The notes under the pieces: model-generated | Seen by the model: the letters and a program-made list of their open reading frames with translations, nothing else | Database searches by the model: none | Told to the model about the DNA's origin: nothing | Part shown: positions 8,747-19,170 of the stretch, one piece after another | Layout: every line of letters starts with the position of its first letter | Numbering within the stretch: position 1 is the first letter of the stretch | Program-made: the position numbers and the translations under genes | NCBI GenBank assembly: GCA_021299555.1 | Contig: JAJTGH010000020.1 | Span: 1-32,936 of the forward strand | Source: Comamonadaceae bacterium | GTDB taxonomy: Bacteria > Pseudomonadota > Gammaproteobacteria > Burkholderiales > Burkholderiaceae_C | Reading direction: 5' to 3' | Length of the DNA stretch: 32,936 nucleotides

Positions 8747-9817
8747 ATGTTAGTCGAGAAACAGGTTGCACTTCAGCCGTACAACACCTTCGGTATTGCC
8801 GCCCGGGCGCAGGAATTGGTGCGCATACAGGGCCAGCAGGACGTTCTGGCGGTGCTGGCCGACCCGAATTTGCGAGACAAGCCCAAGTTTGTGCTCGGCG
8901 GCGGCAGCAACATCGTGCTGACGGGCGACGTCAAGCCCCTGGTGCTCAAGGTGGAGATGAAGGGCCGGCGTTTGCTGGGGCAGACGGATCGCGCCTGGCT
9001 GGTGGAGGCCGATGCAGGTGAAAACTGGCACGATCTGGTGGCTTGGACTTTGGAGCAGGGCTGGCCGGGCCTGGAGAATATGGCTCTGATCCCTGGCACG
9101 GTGGGCGCCAGCGTGGTGCAAAACGTGGGCGCTTATGGGGTGGAACTGCAAGATCGCTTCGATTCGCTCGACGCCATGGATCTGCAGACCGGTCAGGTCT
9201 TCACGCTTGATGCGGCCCAGTGCGCATTTGCTTATCGGGACTCGGTGTTCAAGCATGCCCCGGCGGTGGGTCCAGACGGCACCAAGGGCATGGGTTTGGC
9301 GGGTCGGGCCTTGATCTTGCGGGTGCGGTTTGCGCTGCCGCGGCGCTGGCGAGCCGTACTCGGTTATGCCGACCTGGAGCGGCGCATGGCGATGGATGGT
9401 CTGGTTGCCAGCCAAATCACGCCGGAGCGCATTTTCAGCTGGATCTGCGAGATCCGTCGCGCCAAGCTGCCTGACCCTGCCATCATTGGCAATGCCGGGA
9501 GTTTTTTCAAGAATCCCACGGTCAGTGCCGAGCAATGCGCCGACATCATTGCCCGCGACCCCAAGGTGGTCCACTACCCCATGCCCGATGGCAGCATCAA
9601 GCTGGCCGCCGGCTGGCTGATTGACGCCTGCGGATGGAAGGGCAAGACCGTGGGGCGGGCCGGGGTTTACGAGAAACAGGCGCTGGTGCTGGTCAACCGT
9701 GGAGGCCCCAGCGATCCGGTCACGGGCGGCGAGGTCATGACCTTGGCCCGAGCCATACAGACCAGCGTGTACGAGCGCTTTGGGCTGCGTCTAGAGCCTG
9801 AGCCGGTGGTGTTGTGA
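8747..9817 (+). CDS. murB: UDP-N-acetylenolpyruvoylglucosamine reductase
   Basis: FAD-dependent cytoplasmic enzyme that reduces UDP-GlcNAc-enolpyruvate to UDP-MurNAc with NADPH in peptidoglycan precursor synthesis. The ATG at 8747 ([10 protein letters not shown]) gives 356 aa; the upstream start in the ORF track would extend into the yajQ promoter. Type I MurB features are seen: NTFGIAARA near the N-terminus, the FAD-binding [26 protein letters not shown], the loop FAYRDSVFK, the catalytic Ser region [10 protein letters not shown], and the C-terminal Glu in LEPEPVVL. Confidence 0.97.
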   Translation: MLVEKQVALQPYNTFGIAARAQELVRIQGQQDVLAVLADPNLRDKPKFVLGGGSNIVLTGDVKPLVLKVEMKGRRLLGQTDRAWLVEADAGENWHDLVAWTLEQGWPGLENMALIPGTVGASVVQNVGAYGVELQDRFDSLDAMDLQTGQVFTLDAAQCAFAYRDSVFKHAPAVGPDGTKGMGLAGRALILRVRFALPRRWRAVLGYADLERRMAMDGLVASQITPERIFSWICEIRRAKLPDPAIIGNAGSFFKNPTVSAEQCADIIARDPKVVHYPMPDGSIKLAAGWLIDACGWKGKTVGRAGVYEKQALVLVNRGGPSDPVTGGEVMTLARAIQTSVYERFGLRLEPEPVVL

Positions 9818-9868
9818 GCCGGGCCAGATGCCGCTTTGATGGAAACAACTGTGGAAGGAAATGATCGC

Positions 9869-10621
9869 ATGCCAACCGAATTGACCCTACTGACCGGACA
9901 CTCCCGCGGCATGGGCCGTGCCATGGCGCTCAGGCTGCTGGCCTCAGGCCACAGGCTGTTGGGTATTTCGCGCGGTCGGCTCCAGGGTCTGGATCCGGAT
10001 GCCGGTGCTGCGGGCGAGTTGCTTGAATGGCAGGCCGATCTGGCGGACGGCGCACAGGTGGCCCGGCGTCTGCAAGCCTGGCTCGAGGGGCAGGCGGGCC
10101 AGCCCTGGCAAAGCGTGACGCTGATCAACAATGCCGGCCTGATCCCGGCCATCGTGCCCCTGTCGCGCGCCCAGCCCGAGGATCTGGCCCGCGCCTTGCG
10201 TGTCGATCTTGAAACCCCGATGCAGTTGTGTGCAGCGTTTCTGGCAGCAACCGCCAATTGGCCAGGGCAGCGGCGCATCCTCAACATCTCCTCCGGGCTC
10301 GGACGCAGGGCCATGGCTTCGCAATCGGCCTATTGCGCGGCCAAGGCCGGTATGGACCACTTCACCCGCTGTCTGGCGCTCGACGAGGCCCGCCTGCCCA
10401 ACGGGGCGCGGGTGTGTTCACTGGCGCCTGGTGTGATCGATACCGAGATGCAGGTTCAGTTGCGCGGCGCGCCGGATTCTGATTTCCCGGACCGACCCGG
10501 CTTCGAGGGCCTGCATCTGAAGGGCATGCTGACCACGCCTGAGGCCGCAGCCGAGCGGCTGTTGGCTTTCTTGGCCCGGCCAGACTTTGGCAAGCAACCG
10601 GTGGCTGACGTGCGCGAGTGA
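9869..10621 (+). CDS. Short-chain dehydrogenase/reductase (SDR) family oxidoreductase
   Basis: NAD(P)-dependent classical SDR of 250 aa with unknown substrate. The Rossmann glycine motif TGHSRGMG is at about 9-16, NNAG at 87-90, and the catalytic Ser142, Tyr155 and Lys159 are all present (YCAAK). The proline-glycine turn PGVIDTEM follows. I chose the ATG at 9869 because GGAAGGAA lies eight bases upstream; the ORF track uses a TTG at 9836. It follows murB by about 50 bases on the same strand and converges on argG. The context does not indicate a pathway. Confidence 0.9.
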   Translation: MPTELTLLTGHSRGMGRAMALRLLASGHRLLGISRGRLQGLDPDAGAAGELLEWQADLADGAQVARRLQAWLEGQAGQPWQSVTLINNAGLIPAIVPLSRAQPEDLARALRVDLETPMQLCAAFLAATANWPGQRRILNISSGLGRRAMASQSAYCAAKAGMDHFTRCLALDEARLPNGARVCSLAPGVIDTEMQVQLRGAPDSDFPDRPGFEGLHLKGMLTTPEAAAERLLAFLARPDFGKQPVADVRE

Positions 10622-10658
10622 TGCCCGTTCAGGCCCCGGCAGCAGCGCTTGGAGTGAC

Positions 10659-12393
<1,735 letters not shown>

Positions 12394-12490
12394 GGCGAGT
12401 CCGTAGAAGATCTGAAGCCCGTTCGCGGGCAAAGCCGCGATTTTAGGTCAGCCGTCTACCGGTGCCTGCGCCCCACGGGTTGGCAGGCGC

Positions 12491-13255
12491 TCAGTTCCAG
12501 TGGCCGCGGTGATGGCGCTGGTGGCGGTGGTTGTGGTGGTGCTGGGGGTGACCTGTGTGCAGGCTCCAGTTGATCGCGACTGCGGGCGCGACCGGCACAT
12601 ATCGCGCGGCCGGGTAGAACGTGAAGGCGCTGGCAGTCACGGGGTGAACACGAACCGCAGCGCTGGGGGTGTGAAACGCGTCGTTTTGGACATAGGTGAC
12701 GGTGCTTTCGCTGACCGGTGCGCTGGAGATGGGACGGGTGATGATGGTGGTGCCGCCGGCCGGCGCCGCCGGAAGCGCGCCCACCGGGTTCATTTGCAGA
12801 CGCACATAGGCGCCGGGATCATTGAGCATCTTGATGCTGTAGCGCTTGTTGTCATATTCGTAAATAACGTCGTAGTGAAGCACACGCGTCTCGTAAGTGG
12901 TTTGGACGGTGCACTGCTGAACGTTGCGCACCTCGTCGCGCGTGCCCTCGATCCTGTTGCCCAGAACGGCCCCGCCTATGATGCCGAGCACCGTGGCGAC
13001 GTCTCTGCCGCTGCCACCGCCGATCGAGTTTCCGACCGCCCCGCCCGCGATGGCTCCCATGGCCGCGCCTGCGCCGGAGGGTTGGGTTTGCTGGACAACA
13101 GGCTGGGTGGTACACACCTGACGCGGCACGGCGACCTGCTGCATGACGGCGGTGCTTGTCAGTACCCGGGCCAGAACTTCTTGTGCGGCCACTGGGGCGG
13201 CGGCGACACCGCTGGCCACCGTGATGAAGCCGAGTACAAAATTTCTATTCATCAT
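12491..13255 (-). CDS. Glycine-zipper 2TM-domain envelope protein with His-rich C-terminus
   Basis: A 254-aa exported protein of the glycine-zipper (17-kDa surface antigen-like) type. An N-terminal signal peptide of about 24 residues (MMNRNFVLGFITVASGVAAA) is present, with no lipobox Cys, so it is probably not a lipoprotein. The glycine-zipper segment (AGAAMGAIAGGAVGNSIGG, then ATVLGIIGGAVLGNRIEG) spans about residues 62-102, followed by a conserved QQCTVQTTYETRVLHYDVIY stretch. The last 22 residues hold ten histidines, which may bind metal. AGGAG precedes the ATG by six bases. A GTAAA-N6-GTAAA direct repeat lies about 107 bases upstream. Precise function is unknown. Confidence 0.88.
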   Translation of the reverse strand: MMNRNFVLGFITVASGVAAAPVAAQEVLARVLTSTAVMQQVAVPRQVCTTQPVVQQTQPSGAGAAMGAIAGGAVGNSIGGGSGRDVATVLGIIGGAVLGNRIEGTRDEVRNVQQCTVQTTYETRVLHYDVIYEYDNKRYSIKMLNDPGAYVRLQMNPVGALPAAPAGGTTIITRPISSAPVSESTVTYVQNDAFHTPSAAVRVHPVTASAFTFYPAARYVPVAPAVAINWSLHTGHPQHHHNHRHQRHHRGHWN

Positions 13256-13361
13256 GACAATCTCCTGTGTTTTTTTCCAGTGCTTGCGCCCGTTGTCGCA
13301 GGTGCCAAGGACGCTGGCATCAATTTAACGGTTTCGAGCCGGTTTTGGTTCACCGCCTCTT

Positions 13362-13377
13362 GTAAATCCTTCGTAAA
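13362..13377. promoter_or_regulatory. Tandem GTAAA repeat resembling a CpxR-type response-regulator box
   Basis: The plus strand reads GTAAATCCTTCGTAAA, that is GTAAA-N6-GTAAA with an 11-base period. This matches the published E. coli CpxR consensus form (GTAAA, spacer of 4-8, GTAAA). It sits in the 143-base gap upstream of the glycine-zipper envelope protein, a plausible envelope-stress target. The same DNA on the gene's strand contains TTTACA, which is near the -35 consensus, so chance or a core promoter element are alternatives. Confidence 0.4.
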
Positions 13378-13398
13378 TTCAGGCGCATTGCACCCGGC

Positions 13399-13752
13399 CT
13401 AGCTTGGGACTGGGTGTTTTTCCCAGTCGGCGGCATCGAATCCCACGCTCAAGTGTCCCTGCCATTGGACCACCGGCCGTTTGATCAAGCTTGGCTGCTG
13501 GGCCATCAGGGCGCAGGCGCCTGTGCTGTCGCAGGCAACAGCCTGCACGGCGGGATCGAGTTTTCGCCAGGTGCTGCCCTGGCGGTTGAGCAACCTTTGC
13601 CAGCCGACAGCCTCGCTCCAAGCCTGCAGCAGTTCTGCACTGATGCCCAATTTCTTGAAGTCATGAAAGCGATGTGCGATCCCCTTGCCATCGAGCCAGG
13701 CGCGCGCTTTTTTAACCGTATCGCAGTTGGGTATTCCGTAGACGGTGATCAT
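13399..13752 (-). CDS. ArsC/Spx-family protein (YffB type)
   Basis: A 117-aa thioredoxin-fold protein of the ArsC/Spx/MgsR family, closest by eye to E. coli YffB. The ATG at 13752 gives the family N-terminus MITVYGIPNCDTVKKA; the ORF track start adds 24 residues that do not look like the family. It has a single Cys in the motif NCDTV, without the CxxC of Spx. The family segment HDFKKLGIS and the C-terminal IKRPVVQWQG are present. YffB-like proteins have no firmly established function, although an arsenate reductase name is often transferred to them. It is divergent from folC, with 80 bases between starts. Confidence 0.88.
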   Translation of the reverse strand: MITVYGIPNCDTVKKARAWLDGKGIAHRFHDFKKLGISAELLQAWSEAVGWQRLLNRQGSTWRKLDPAVQAVACDSTGACALMAQQPSLIKRPVVQWQGHLSVGFDAADWEKHPVPS

Positions 13753-13832
13753 GCTGGTTATTTTGACAGGCTTGGCCCAGATCAAGCGAGCTCGACCGCT
13801 GGCGAGCTTTGGTCTGCGAGACAATGTGCCGC

Positions 13833-15182
13833 ATGGAGACTTTGAACACCCTGAGCCAGTGGCTGGACCATTGTGAGCGCTTGCACCCCAAGGGCATAGA
13901 AATGGGGTTGGAGCGGGTGCGCGCTGTGGCGCATCGGATGAGTCTGAAGTTCAGCTGCCCGGTGATCACTGTGGCCGGGACCAATGGCAAGGGCTCGACC
14001 TGCGCCATGCTCGAAGCGATCTTGATGCAGTCGGGCTACCGGGTCGGTCTCTACACCTCCCCCCACCTGGTGCGGTTTGAGGAGCGCTGTCGCTTGCGTG
14101 GTGAACCGGTGCGGGCCGATGACTTGTTGTCCCATTTTCAGGCTGTCGAGCGTGCCCGGCTGGGCAGTGACCTGCGCTTTTTGCCGGGTCGCCCGCAGGA
14201 TGTGCGCGGTGAGATTTCCCTGACCTATTTTGAATTCACCACCTTGGTGTTTTTGTCGGTCATGGCCCAGACTCAATTGGACGTGGTGATCCTGGAGGTG
14301 GGCCTCGGAGGTCGGCTCGACGCGGTCAACATCATTGACACCGATTGCGCAATCATCACCAGCATCGATCTGGACCATATGGAGTTTCTGGGGCCTGATC
14401 GGGAGTCCATTGGACGTGAGAAGGCCGGCATCATCCGCGCCGGCAAGCCTGTGGTCGTGAGCGATCCGGCGCCGCCGCAAAGCGTGATCAAGGCAGCCCG
14501 TCTGCTCGATGCCGATCTGTGGCTGCTCGGCCCCGACTTTCAGTTCGCGGGCGACAAACAGCAGTGGGGCTGGAGCGGTCGCGGCAAGCGCCATTCGGGT
14601 CTGGCCTACCCGGCACTGCGCGGGGCCAACCAGTTGCTCAATGCTTCAGGTGTACTCGCCGCGTTGGCGGCCCTGTGGGACCGACTGCCCGTGACAGCGC
14701 AGGCGGTGCGCAATGGGCTGGCCCTGGTCGAGTTGCCCGGGCGGTTTCAGATTGTGCCGGGACAGCCCACCTTGGTGCTTGACGTTGCACACAACCCGCA
14801 TTCAGTGGCCGCCTTGAGTGAAAACCTCGACGCCATGGGCTTTTATCCGTGCACCCATGCGGTCTTCGGTGCCATGGCCGACAAAGATCTCGAGGCCATG
14901 TTTGCCCGCATTGGCCCCCTGGTGGACAAATGGTATTTCTGCGATCTTGCCAGCGCGCGGGCGGCATCTGCGGTCGATTTGCAGGCCCGGTATCTGACCG
15001 TGCCGGGCCATCGCGATCGGGCCCAGCTCAGCGCTCACGCAGACCCCCAAACAGCTTTGCGTGCGGCTGTGGCCGTGGCAGACCCCACTGATAGAATCGT
15101 TGTCTTCGGATCTTTTCTCACCGTAGGTGCCATCCTTGCCAACGGTGTGCCTCGATTGTCGGGACAGCATCTGGCTCCGTGA
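13833..15182 (+). CDS. folC: Bifunctional dihydrofolate synthase/folylpolyglutamate synthase
   Basis: ATP-dependent ligase of the Mur-ligase fold that adds glutamate to dihydropteroate and to reduced folates. The P-loop GTNGKGS is at residues 49-55 with VGLYTSPHLVRFEER after it. The Mur-ligase central segment around VVILEVGLGGRLDAVN and the C-terminal domain DVAHNPHSV are present. I used the ATG at 13833 (METLNTLSQW, 449 aa); ATG at 13824 and TTG at 13809 are possible. It heads a plus-strand series with the SPOR protein, cvpA, purF and metZ, an order familiar from Burkholderiales. Confidence 0.95.
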   Translation: METLNTLSQWLDHCERLHPKGIEMGLERVRAVAHRMSLKFSCPVITVAGTNGKGSTCAMLEAILMQSGYRVGLYTSPHLVRFEERCRLRGEPVRADDLLSHFQAVERARLGSDLRFLPGRPQDVRGEISLTYFEFTTLVFLSVMAQTQLDVVILEVGLGGRLDAVNIIDTDCAIITSIDLDHMEFLGPDRESIGREKAGIIRAGKPVVVSDPAPPQSVIKAARLLDADLWLLGPDFQFAGDKQQWGWSGRGKRHSGLAYPALRGANQLLNASGVLAALAALWDRLPVTAQAVRNGLALVELPGRFQIVPGQPTLVLDVAHNPHSVAALSENLDAMGFYPCTHAVFGAMADKDLEAMFARIGPLVDKWYFCDLASARAASAVDLQARYLTVPGHRDRAQLSAHADPQTALRAAVAVADPTDRIVVFGSFLTVGAILANGVPRLSGQHLAP

Positions 15183-15249
15183 TGCCGCATCGACGCCATC
15201 TTGGCAAAGTCAGAACCATCAACCGTTGACCGGACACCGCATTTCGCCT

Positions 15250-15942
15250 ATGTCGTTTTTCAGCTTTCGCCGCGACCGGACGTCTGGCATCAAGCCGGAG
15301 GGCGATGGCCTTGCTTCAGAGAGTGTCGAAGCGGTACGCCGGCGGGCTCGACACCGCCTGATCGGCGCGGCCGTGCTGGTTCTCCTGGGCGTGATCGGTT
15401 TTCCTCTGCTTTTTGACAGCCAGCCGCGGCCGGTGCCAGTCAATATTGCCATTGAAATCCCCTCGCGTGCCGCGGTCAAACCCGGTGCGCCGATCGCTTC
15501 GCCCACGGCTACAGCGCCGGCCACAGCGCCAGTTGCAGCCCCGGTCGCACCGATTGCTTCGGCACCGATCACCGTGCCGCCGCAGGCCAGCTTGCAGGGC
15601 AAGGAGGAGATCGTGCTGGACAAGCCCCCTGGCCAGCGCGCCGCTGTCGCATCGCCTGAGTCTGCCGCAGCCAAGCCACCGGCGCCAGCAAAGACTGACG
15701 CAGCCCCGACCAATGGGCGCATCGTGGTTCAGGTCGGCGCGTTTGCCGATGCCGCAAAGGCGCGGGAGGCGCGGCTGAAGCTGGAAAAGGCGGGCTTGAA
15801 GACCTATACCCAGGTGATCGAAACCAAGGATGGCAAGCGAACCCGCGTGCGTGTGGGGCCGTTTGCCAGCCGCGCCGAGGCCGATAAGGCTGCGGCCAAG
15901 ATCAAGGCACTGGACCTGCCGGCTACGGTGTTGGCGATCTGA
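15250..15942 (+). CDS. SPOR-domain protein (DedD-like)
   Basis: A 230-aa single-pass inner-membrane protein predicted to bind denuded septal peptidoglycan through its SPOR domain. The short cytoplasmic N-terminus is followed by one transmembrane helix at about 37-56 (RLIGAAVLVLLGVIGFPLLF), a long Ala/Pro-rich periplasmic linker, and a C-terminal SPOR domain from about residue 152 (IVVQVGAFADAAKARE ... RVRVGPFASRAEADKAAAK). The ORF track start at 15127 lies inside folC; the ATG at 15250 (MSFFSFRRDR) is the likely start. Position between folC and cvpA matches dedD in E. coli and relatives. Confidence 0.92.
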   Translation: MSFFSFRRDRTSGIKPEGDGLASESVEAVRRRARHRLIGAAVLVLLGVIGFPLLFDSQPRPVPVNIAIEIPSRAAVKPGAPIASPTATAPATAPVAAPVAPIASAPITVPPQASLQGKEEIVLDKPPGQRAAVASPESAAAKPPAPAKTDAAPTNGRIVVQVGAFADAAKAREARLKLEKAGLKTYTQVIETKDGKRTRVRVGPFASRAEADKAAAKIKALDLPATVLAI

Positions 15943-15949
15943 GGCCGTG

Positions 15950-16435
15950 ATGACCAGCGTCGACTGGATCTTGCTGAGCCTGGTGCTGGTGTCGATGGCG
16001 GTCGGTTTGTGGCGCGGCTTGGTGTTCGAGGTGTTGTCGCTGCTGGGATGGATTGCCGCTTTTTTTCTTGCGCAGTGGTTCTCGCCTTGGGTGGCTGCTT
16101 ATTTGCCTTTGCAGGGGATGTCTGATCCGGTTCGGTATGCGGCCGCATTTGCCTTGACCTTTGTGCTGTCTGTTTTGCTTGCAGGCTTGCTGGCCTCTTT
16201 GTTGCGCAAACTGGTTTCGGTGGTGGGCTTGCGTCCTGTGGACCGTATTTTGGGCGCAGCCTTTGGCGCGCTGCGTGGTGTGGTGGTCTTGCTGGCGGTG
16301 GCCGTGGTGATAGACCTGACGCCGCTCAAGCGGGCCGATTGGTGGCAGGTATCTGCAGCAGCCCCGTGGCTCGGCGTGATGCTCGTTGGCTTGAAGCCGG
16401 CTTTGCCCGAGTCTTTTTCCCGTTTTTTGAACTGA
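15950..16435 (+). CDS. cvpA: CvpA family membrane protein
   Basis: A 161-aa inner-membrane protein with about four transmembrane helices, of the colicin V production family. The start MTSVDWILLSLVLVSM is typical, and the conserved RPVDRILGAAFGALRG segment is present. The family is linked to colicin V secretion and to envelope tolerance of bile salts in enterobacteria; its molecular function is unsettled. The ATG at 15950 lies seven bases after the SPOR gene stop; a GTG just before it is possible. purF begins 13 bases after the stop, as in many proteobacteria. Confidence 0.93.
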   Translation: MTSVDWILLSLVLVSMAVGLWRGLVFEVLSLLGWIAAFFLAQWFSPWVAAYLPLQGMSDPVRYAAAFALTFVLSVLLAGLLASLLRKLVSVVGLRPVDRILGAAFGALRGVVVLLAVAVVIDLTPLKRADWWQVSAAAPWLGVMLVGLKPALPESFSRFLN

Positions 16436-16448
16436 GGACTGATCGAAC

Positions 16449-17893
16449 ATGTGCGGCATTCTTGGTGCGGTCAGTGACGCGCCGGTCAATCAGCTGATCT
16501 ATGACGGCCTCTTGCTGCTGCAGCACCGCGGCCAAGACGCAGCCGGCATAGCCACCCAGTTGGGACACAAGTTCTTCATGCACAAGGCCAAGGGCATGGT
16601 CAAGGACGTGTTTCGCACCCGCAATATGCGGGCTCTGCCGGGCAATGTGGGTCTTGGGCAGGTCCGCTATCCCACGGCTGGAAATGCCTTCAGTGAAGAG
16701 GAGGCCCAGCCTTTTTACGTCAATGCTCCGTTTGGTCTGGTGTTGGTTCACAACGGCAATCTGACCAATGCGGCGGTGCTCAAGGCCGAGCTGTTTTCAG
16801 TGGACCATCGACACATCAACACCGAAAGCGATTCGGAGGTGTTGCTCAATGTGCTGGCCCACGAACTCGAAAAGACCACGCGGGGCTTGCCTTTGGCGCC
16901 GGCCGATGTGTTTGCCGCTGTGCGTGGCGTGCAAAAGCGTGTGCGGGGCTCGTATGCCGTGATTGCCTTGATCGCGGGCCACGGACTGCTCGCGTTTCGT
17001 GACCCTTTTGGCATTCGCCCGCTGTGTCTGGGTCGCCAGGGCAATACTTGGGTGGTGGCCAGTGAGTCGGTGGCCTTGGAGGGCACGGGCCATCAATTCG
17101 AGCGCGATGTGAAGCCTGGCGAGGCGCTGTTCATAGACCTGCAGGGACAGCTGCACTCAGCCCAATGCGCAGATCAATCGCGGCTCATGCCGTGCATTTT
17201 TGAATATGTTTATCTGGCGCGGCCCGACTCCATGCTCGACGGCATCTCCGTCTACCAGGCCCGGCTGAACCTGGGTGAGACCCTGGCCAAGCGCGTGATT
17301 TCCACGGTCCCGCCCAACGAGATCGATGTGGTCATCCCGATTCCCGAGTCGAGTCGGCCCAGTATGTCGGCCGCACCTTCATCATGCCAGGTCAGGGTGT
17401 GCGCAAGAAGTCGGTTCGCCAGAAGCTCAATGTGATCGCCAGTGAGTTCAAGGGCCGAAATGTGCTACTCGTTGACGACTCGATCGTACGCGGCACCACC
17501 AGCCGGGAGATCGTGCAGATGGCGCGTGATGCGGGTGCCCGCAAGGTCTATCTGGCCAGCGCTGCACCTCCGGTGCGTTACCCCAATGTGTATGGCATCG
17601 ACATGCCCACCAGCGGTGAACTGGTGGCCCACAACCGCACGATCGATCAGATCCGGGAACTCATCGGCTGCGACGCGCTGATTTACCAGGATGTTGAGGG
17701 CATGAAGCGTGCCATAGGCTCGCTCAATACCCGGCTCGATGGCTTTGACGCTTCGTGCTTTGACGGTGTGTACATCACGGGTGACGTCACACCCGAATCG
17801 ATTGCGCGCATGAATGAGCAACGCATCGACGCCCAGGAAGACGGTGATGCGGATTCGTCCCGGCTCAACCTGCCCAACGCCCAAGCGGCTTGA
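16449..17893 (+). pseudogene. purF: Amidophosphoribosyltransferase, interrupted by internal deletion with frame change
   Basis: PurF makes phosphoribosylamine from PRPP and glutamine, the first step of purine synthesis. The first frame (from MCGILGAV, with nucleophile Cys2, HNGNLTN and NTESDSE of the glutaminase domain) follows the family to IPIPESSRPS (Ser at about codon 305, near 17363), then becomes unrelated and stops at 17435. Homology resumes in another frame at YVGRTFIMPGQ (from 17363) and runs to 17893, including the PRPP loop VLLVDDSIVRGTTS. About 20 residues that normally link these blocks (the region ending YREGF..KNR) are missing. So this is a deletion of roughly 60 bases plus a frame change, not a simple indel. 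A real null allele or an assembly error are both possible. Confidence 0.9.
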
Positions 17894-17916
17894 TCGAACA
17901 GCGCGAAGTCCAGACC

Positions 17917-19119
17917 ATGAATGACAAACCCTTGCACCCCGACACCCTGGCTGTGCGTGCCGCATCGCAGCGCAGTCAGTATGGTGAAAACTCGGAAGCC
18001 CTTTACCTGACCAGCGGCTATGTGCAGCCCAGTGCCCAGTCGGCCGCAGCACGTTTTGCCAACGAGGAACCAGGCTTTACCTATGCCCGGTATGGCAACC
18101 CCACGGTGGCCAGCTTTGAAAAGCGCCTGGCCGCCATGGAGGGCACTGAAGCGGCCATTGCCACGTCCAGCGGCATGGCGGCCATCTTGATGCTGTGCAT
18201 GGGTCTGCTCAAGGCCGGTGATCATGTGGTGTGCTCGCGGTCGGTGTTCGGCTCGACCATCAAGCTCATCGGTGGTGAGTTTGGTAAGTTCGGTGTGCAG
18301 TCCAGCTTTGTTTCGCAGACCGATGTCGCACAGTGGCAGGCCGCGATCCGGCCCAACACCCGACTGCTGTTTGCCGAGACCCCAACCAATCCTTTGACCG
18401 AGGTGTGCGACATCGCGGCCCTGGCCGATATTGCCCACCGAGCCGGCGCGCTGCTTGCAGTGGACAACTGCTTTGCCACCCCGGCCTTGCAGCAGCCGGT
18501 GCGCTATGGCGCTGACATCATCATGCATTCGGGCACCAAATACCTTGACGGCCAAGGTCGGGTGCTGGCCGGTGCACTGTGTTGCAGTCAGGCCCTGATC
18601 GACGAGAAATTCATGCCGATCTTGCGCAGCGCCGGCATGACTCTGGCGCCTTTTAACGCTTGGGTGGTGCTCAAGGGGCTGGAAACACTGGGCCTGCGCA
18701 TGAAGGCTCAAAGCGCTCAGGCGCTCACTTTGGCGCACTGGCTTTGCCAGCAGTCGCAAGTGCTTCGCGTGCACCACCCCGGATTACCCGACCATCCCCA
18801 ACATGAACTGGCCATGCGCCAGCAAGGCGGTGTGGGCGGTGCGGTGATCGCTTTTGATGTTGGCGGCACTGCGCCTGAGCAGGCCCGCGCGCGCGCCTTT
18901 CATGTGCTCGATCAATTGCAGGTGCTCTCGCTATCGACCAACCTGGGTGACACAAAATCCCTGGTTGCGCACCCTGCCAGCACCTCGCATGGACGACTTA
19001 CCGAAGAGCAGCGCCAGGCCGCCGGCATCACCCAGGGCCTGATACGCATTGCGGTCGGACTCGAGCACCTTGATGATATTCAGACCGATCTGGCCCGCGG
19101 CCTGTCGGGTCTGGTCTAG
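17917..19119 (+). CDS. metZ: O-succinylhomoserine sulfhydrylase
   Basis: PLP enzyme of the Cys/Met metabolism family that forms homocysteine directly from O-succinylhomoserine and sulfide. The 400-aa product has the PLP-lysine at about residue 208 in HSGTKYLDGQGRVLAG, the cofactor-binding SSGMAAI at about 84-90, and ETPTNPLTEV. Overall sequence (LAVRAASQRSQYGENSEALYLTSGY) is that of MetZ rather than MetB or MetC. I used the ATG at 17917; the ORF track uses a TTG at 17890 that overlaps the purF stop. It follows purF by 23 bases, so polarity from the disrupted purF could affect it. Confidence 0.93.
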   Translation: MNDKPLHPDTLAVRAASQRSQYGENSEALYLTSGYVQPSAQSAAARFANEEPGFTYARYGNPTVASFEKRLAAMEGTEAAIATSSGMAAILMLCMGLLKAGDHVVCSRSVFGSTIKLIGGEFGKFGVQSSFVSQTDVAQWQAAIRPNTRLLFAETPTNPLTEVCDIAALADIAHRAGALLAVDNCFATPALQQPVRYGADIIMHSGTKYLDGQGRVLAGALCCSQALIDEKFMPILRSAGMTLAPFNAWVVLKGLETLGLRMKAQSAQALTLAHWLCQQSQVLRVHHPGLPDHPQHELAMRQQGGVGGAVIAFDVGGTAPEQARARAFHVLDQLQVLSLSTNLGDTKSLVAHPASTSHGRLTEEQRQAAGITQGLIRIAVGLEHLDDIQTDLARGLSGLV

Positions 19120-19170
19120 CCATTTTTTTCGGTGACAGACGCTGCGTCCGGTTGCCTTTGTTGATCCTCC

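Noticed and set aside
12424-12439. Small hairpin CGCGG-N6-CCGCG upstream of ppnP
   Set aside because: The five-pair stem is expected by chance in DNA this GC-rich, and it is on the wrong side of the gene for a terminator.
17384-17893. Separate 169-aa gene in the purF 3' region
   Set aside because: It is the C-terminal phosphoribosyltransferase part of PurF with the PRPP loop, so it is treated as the second piece of one interrupted gene.
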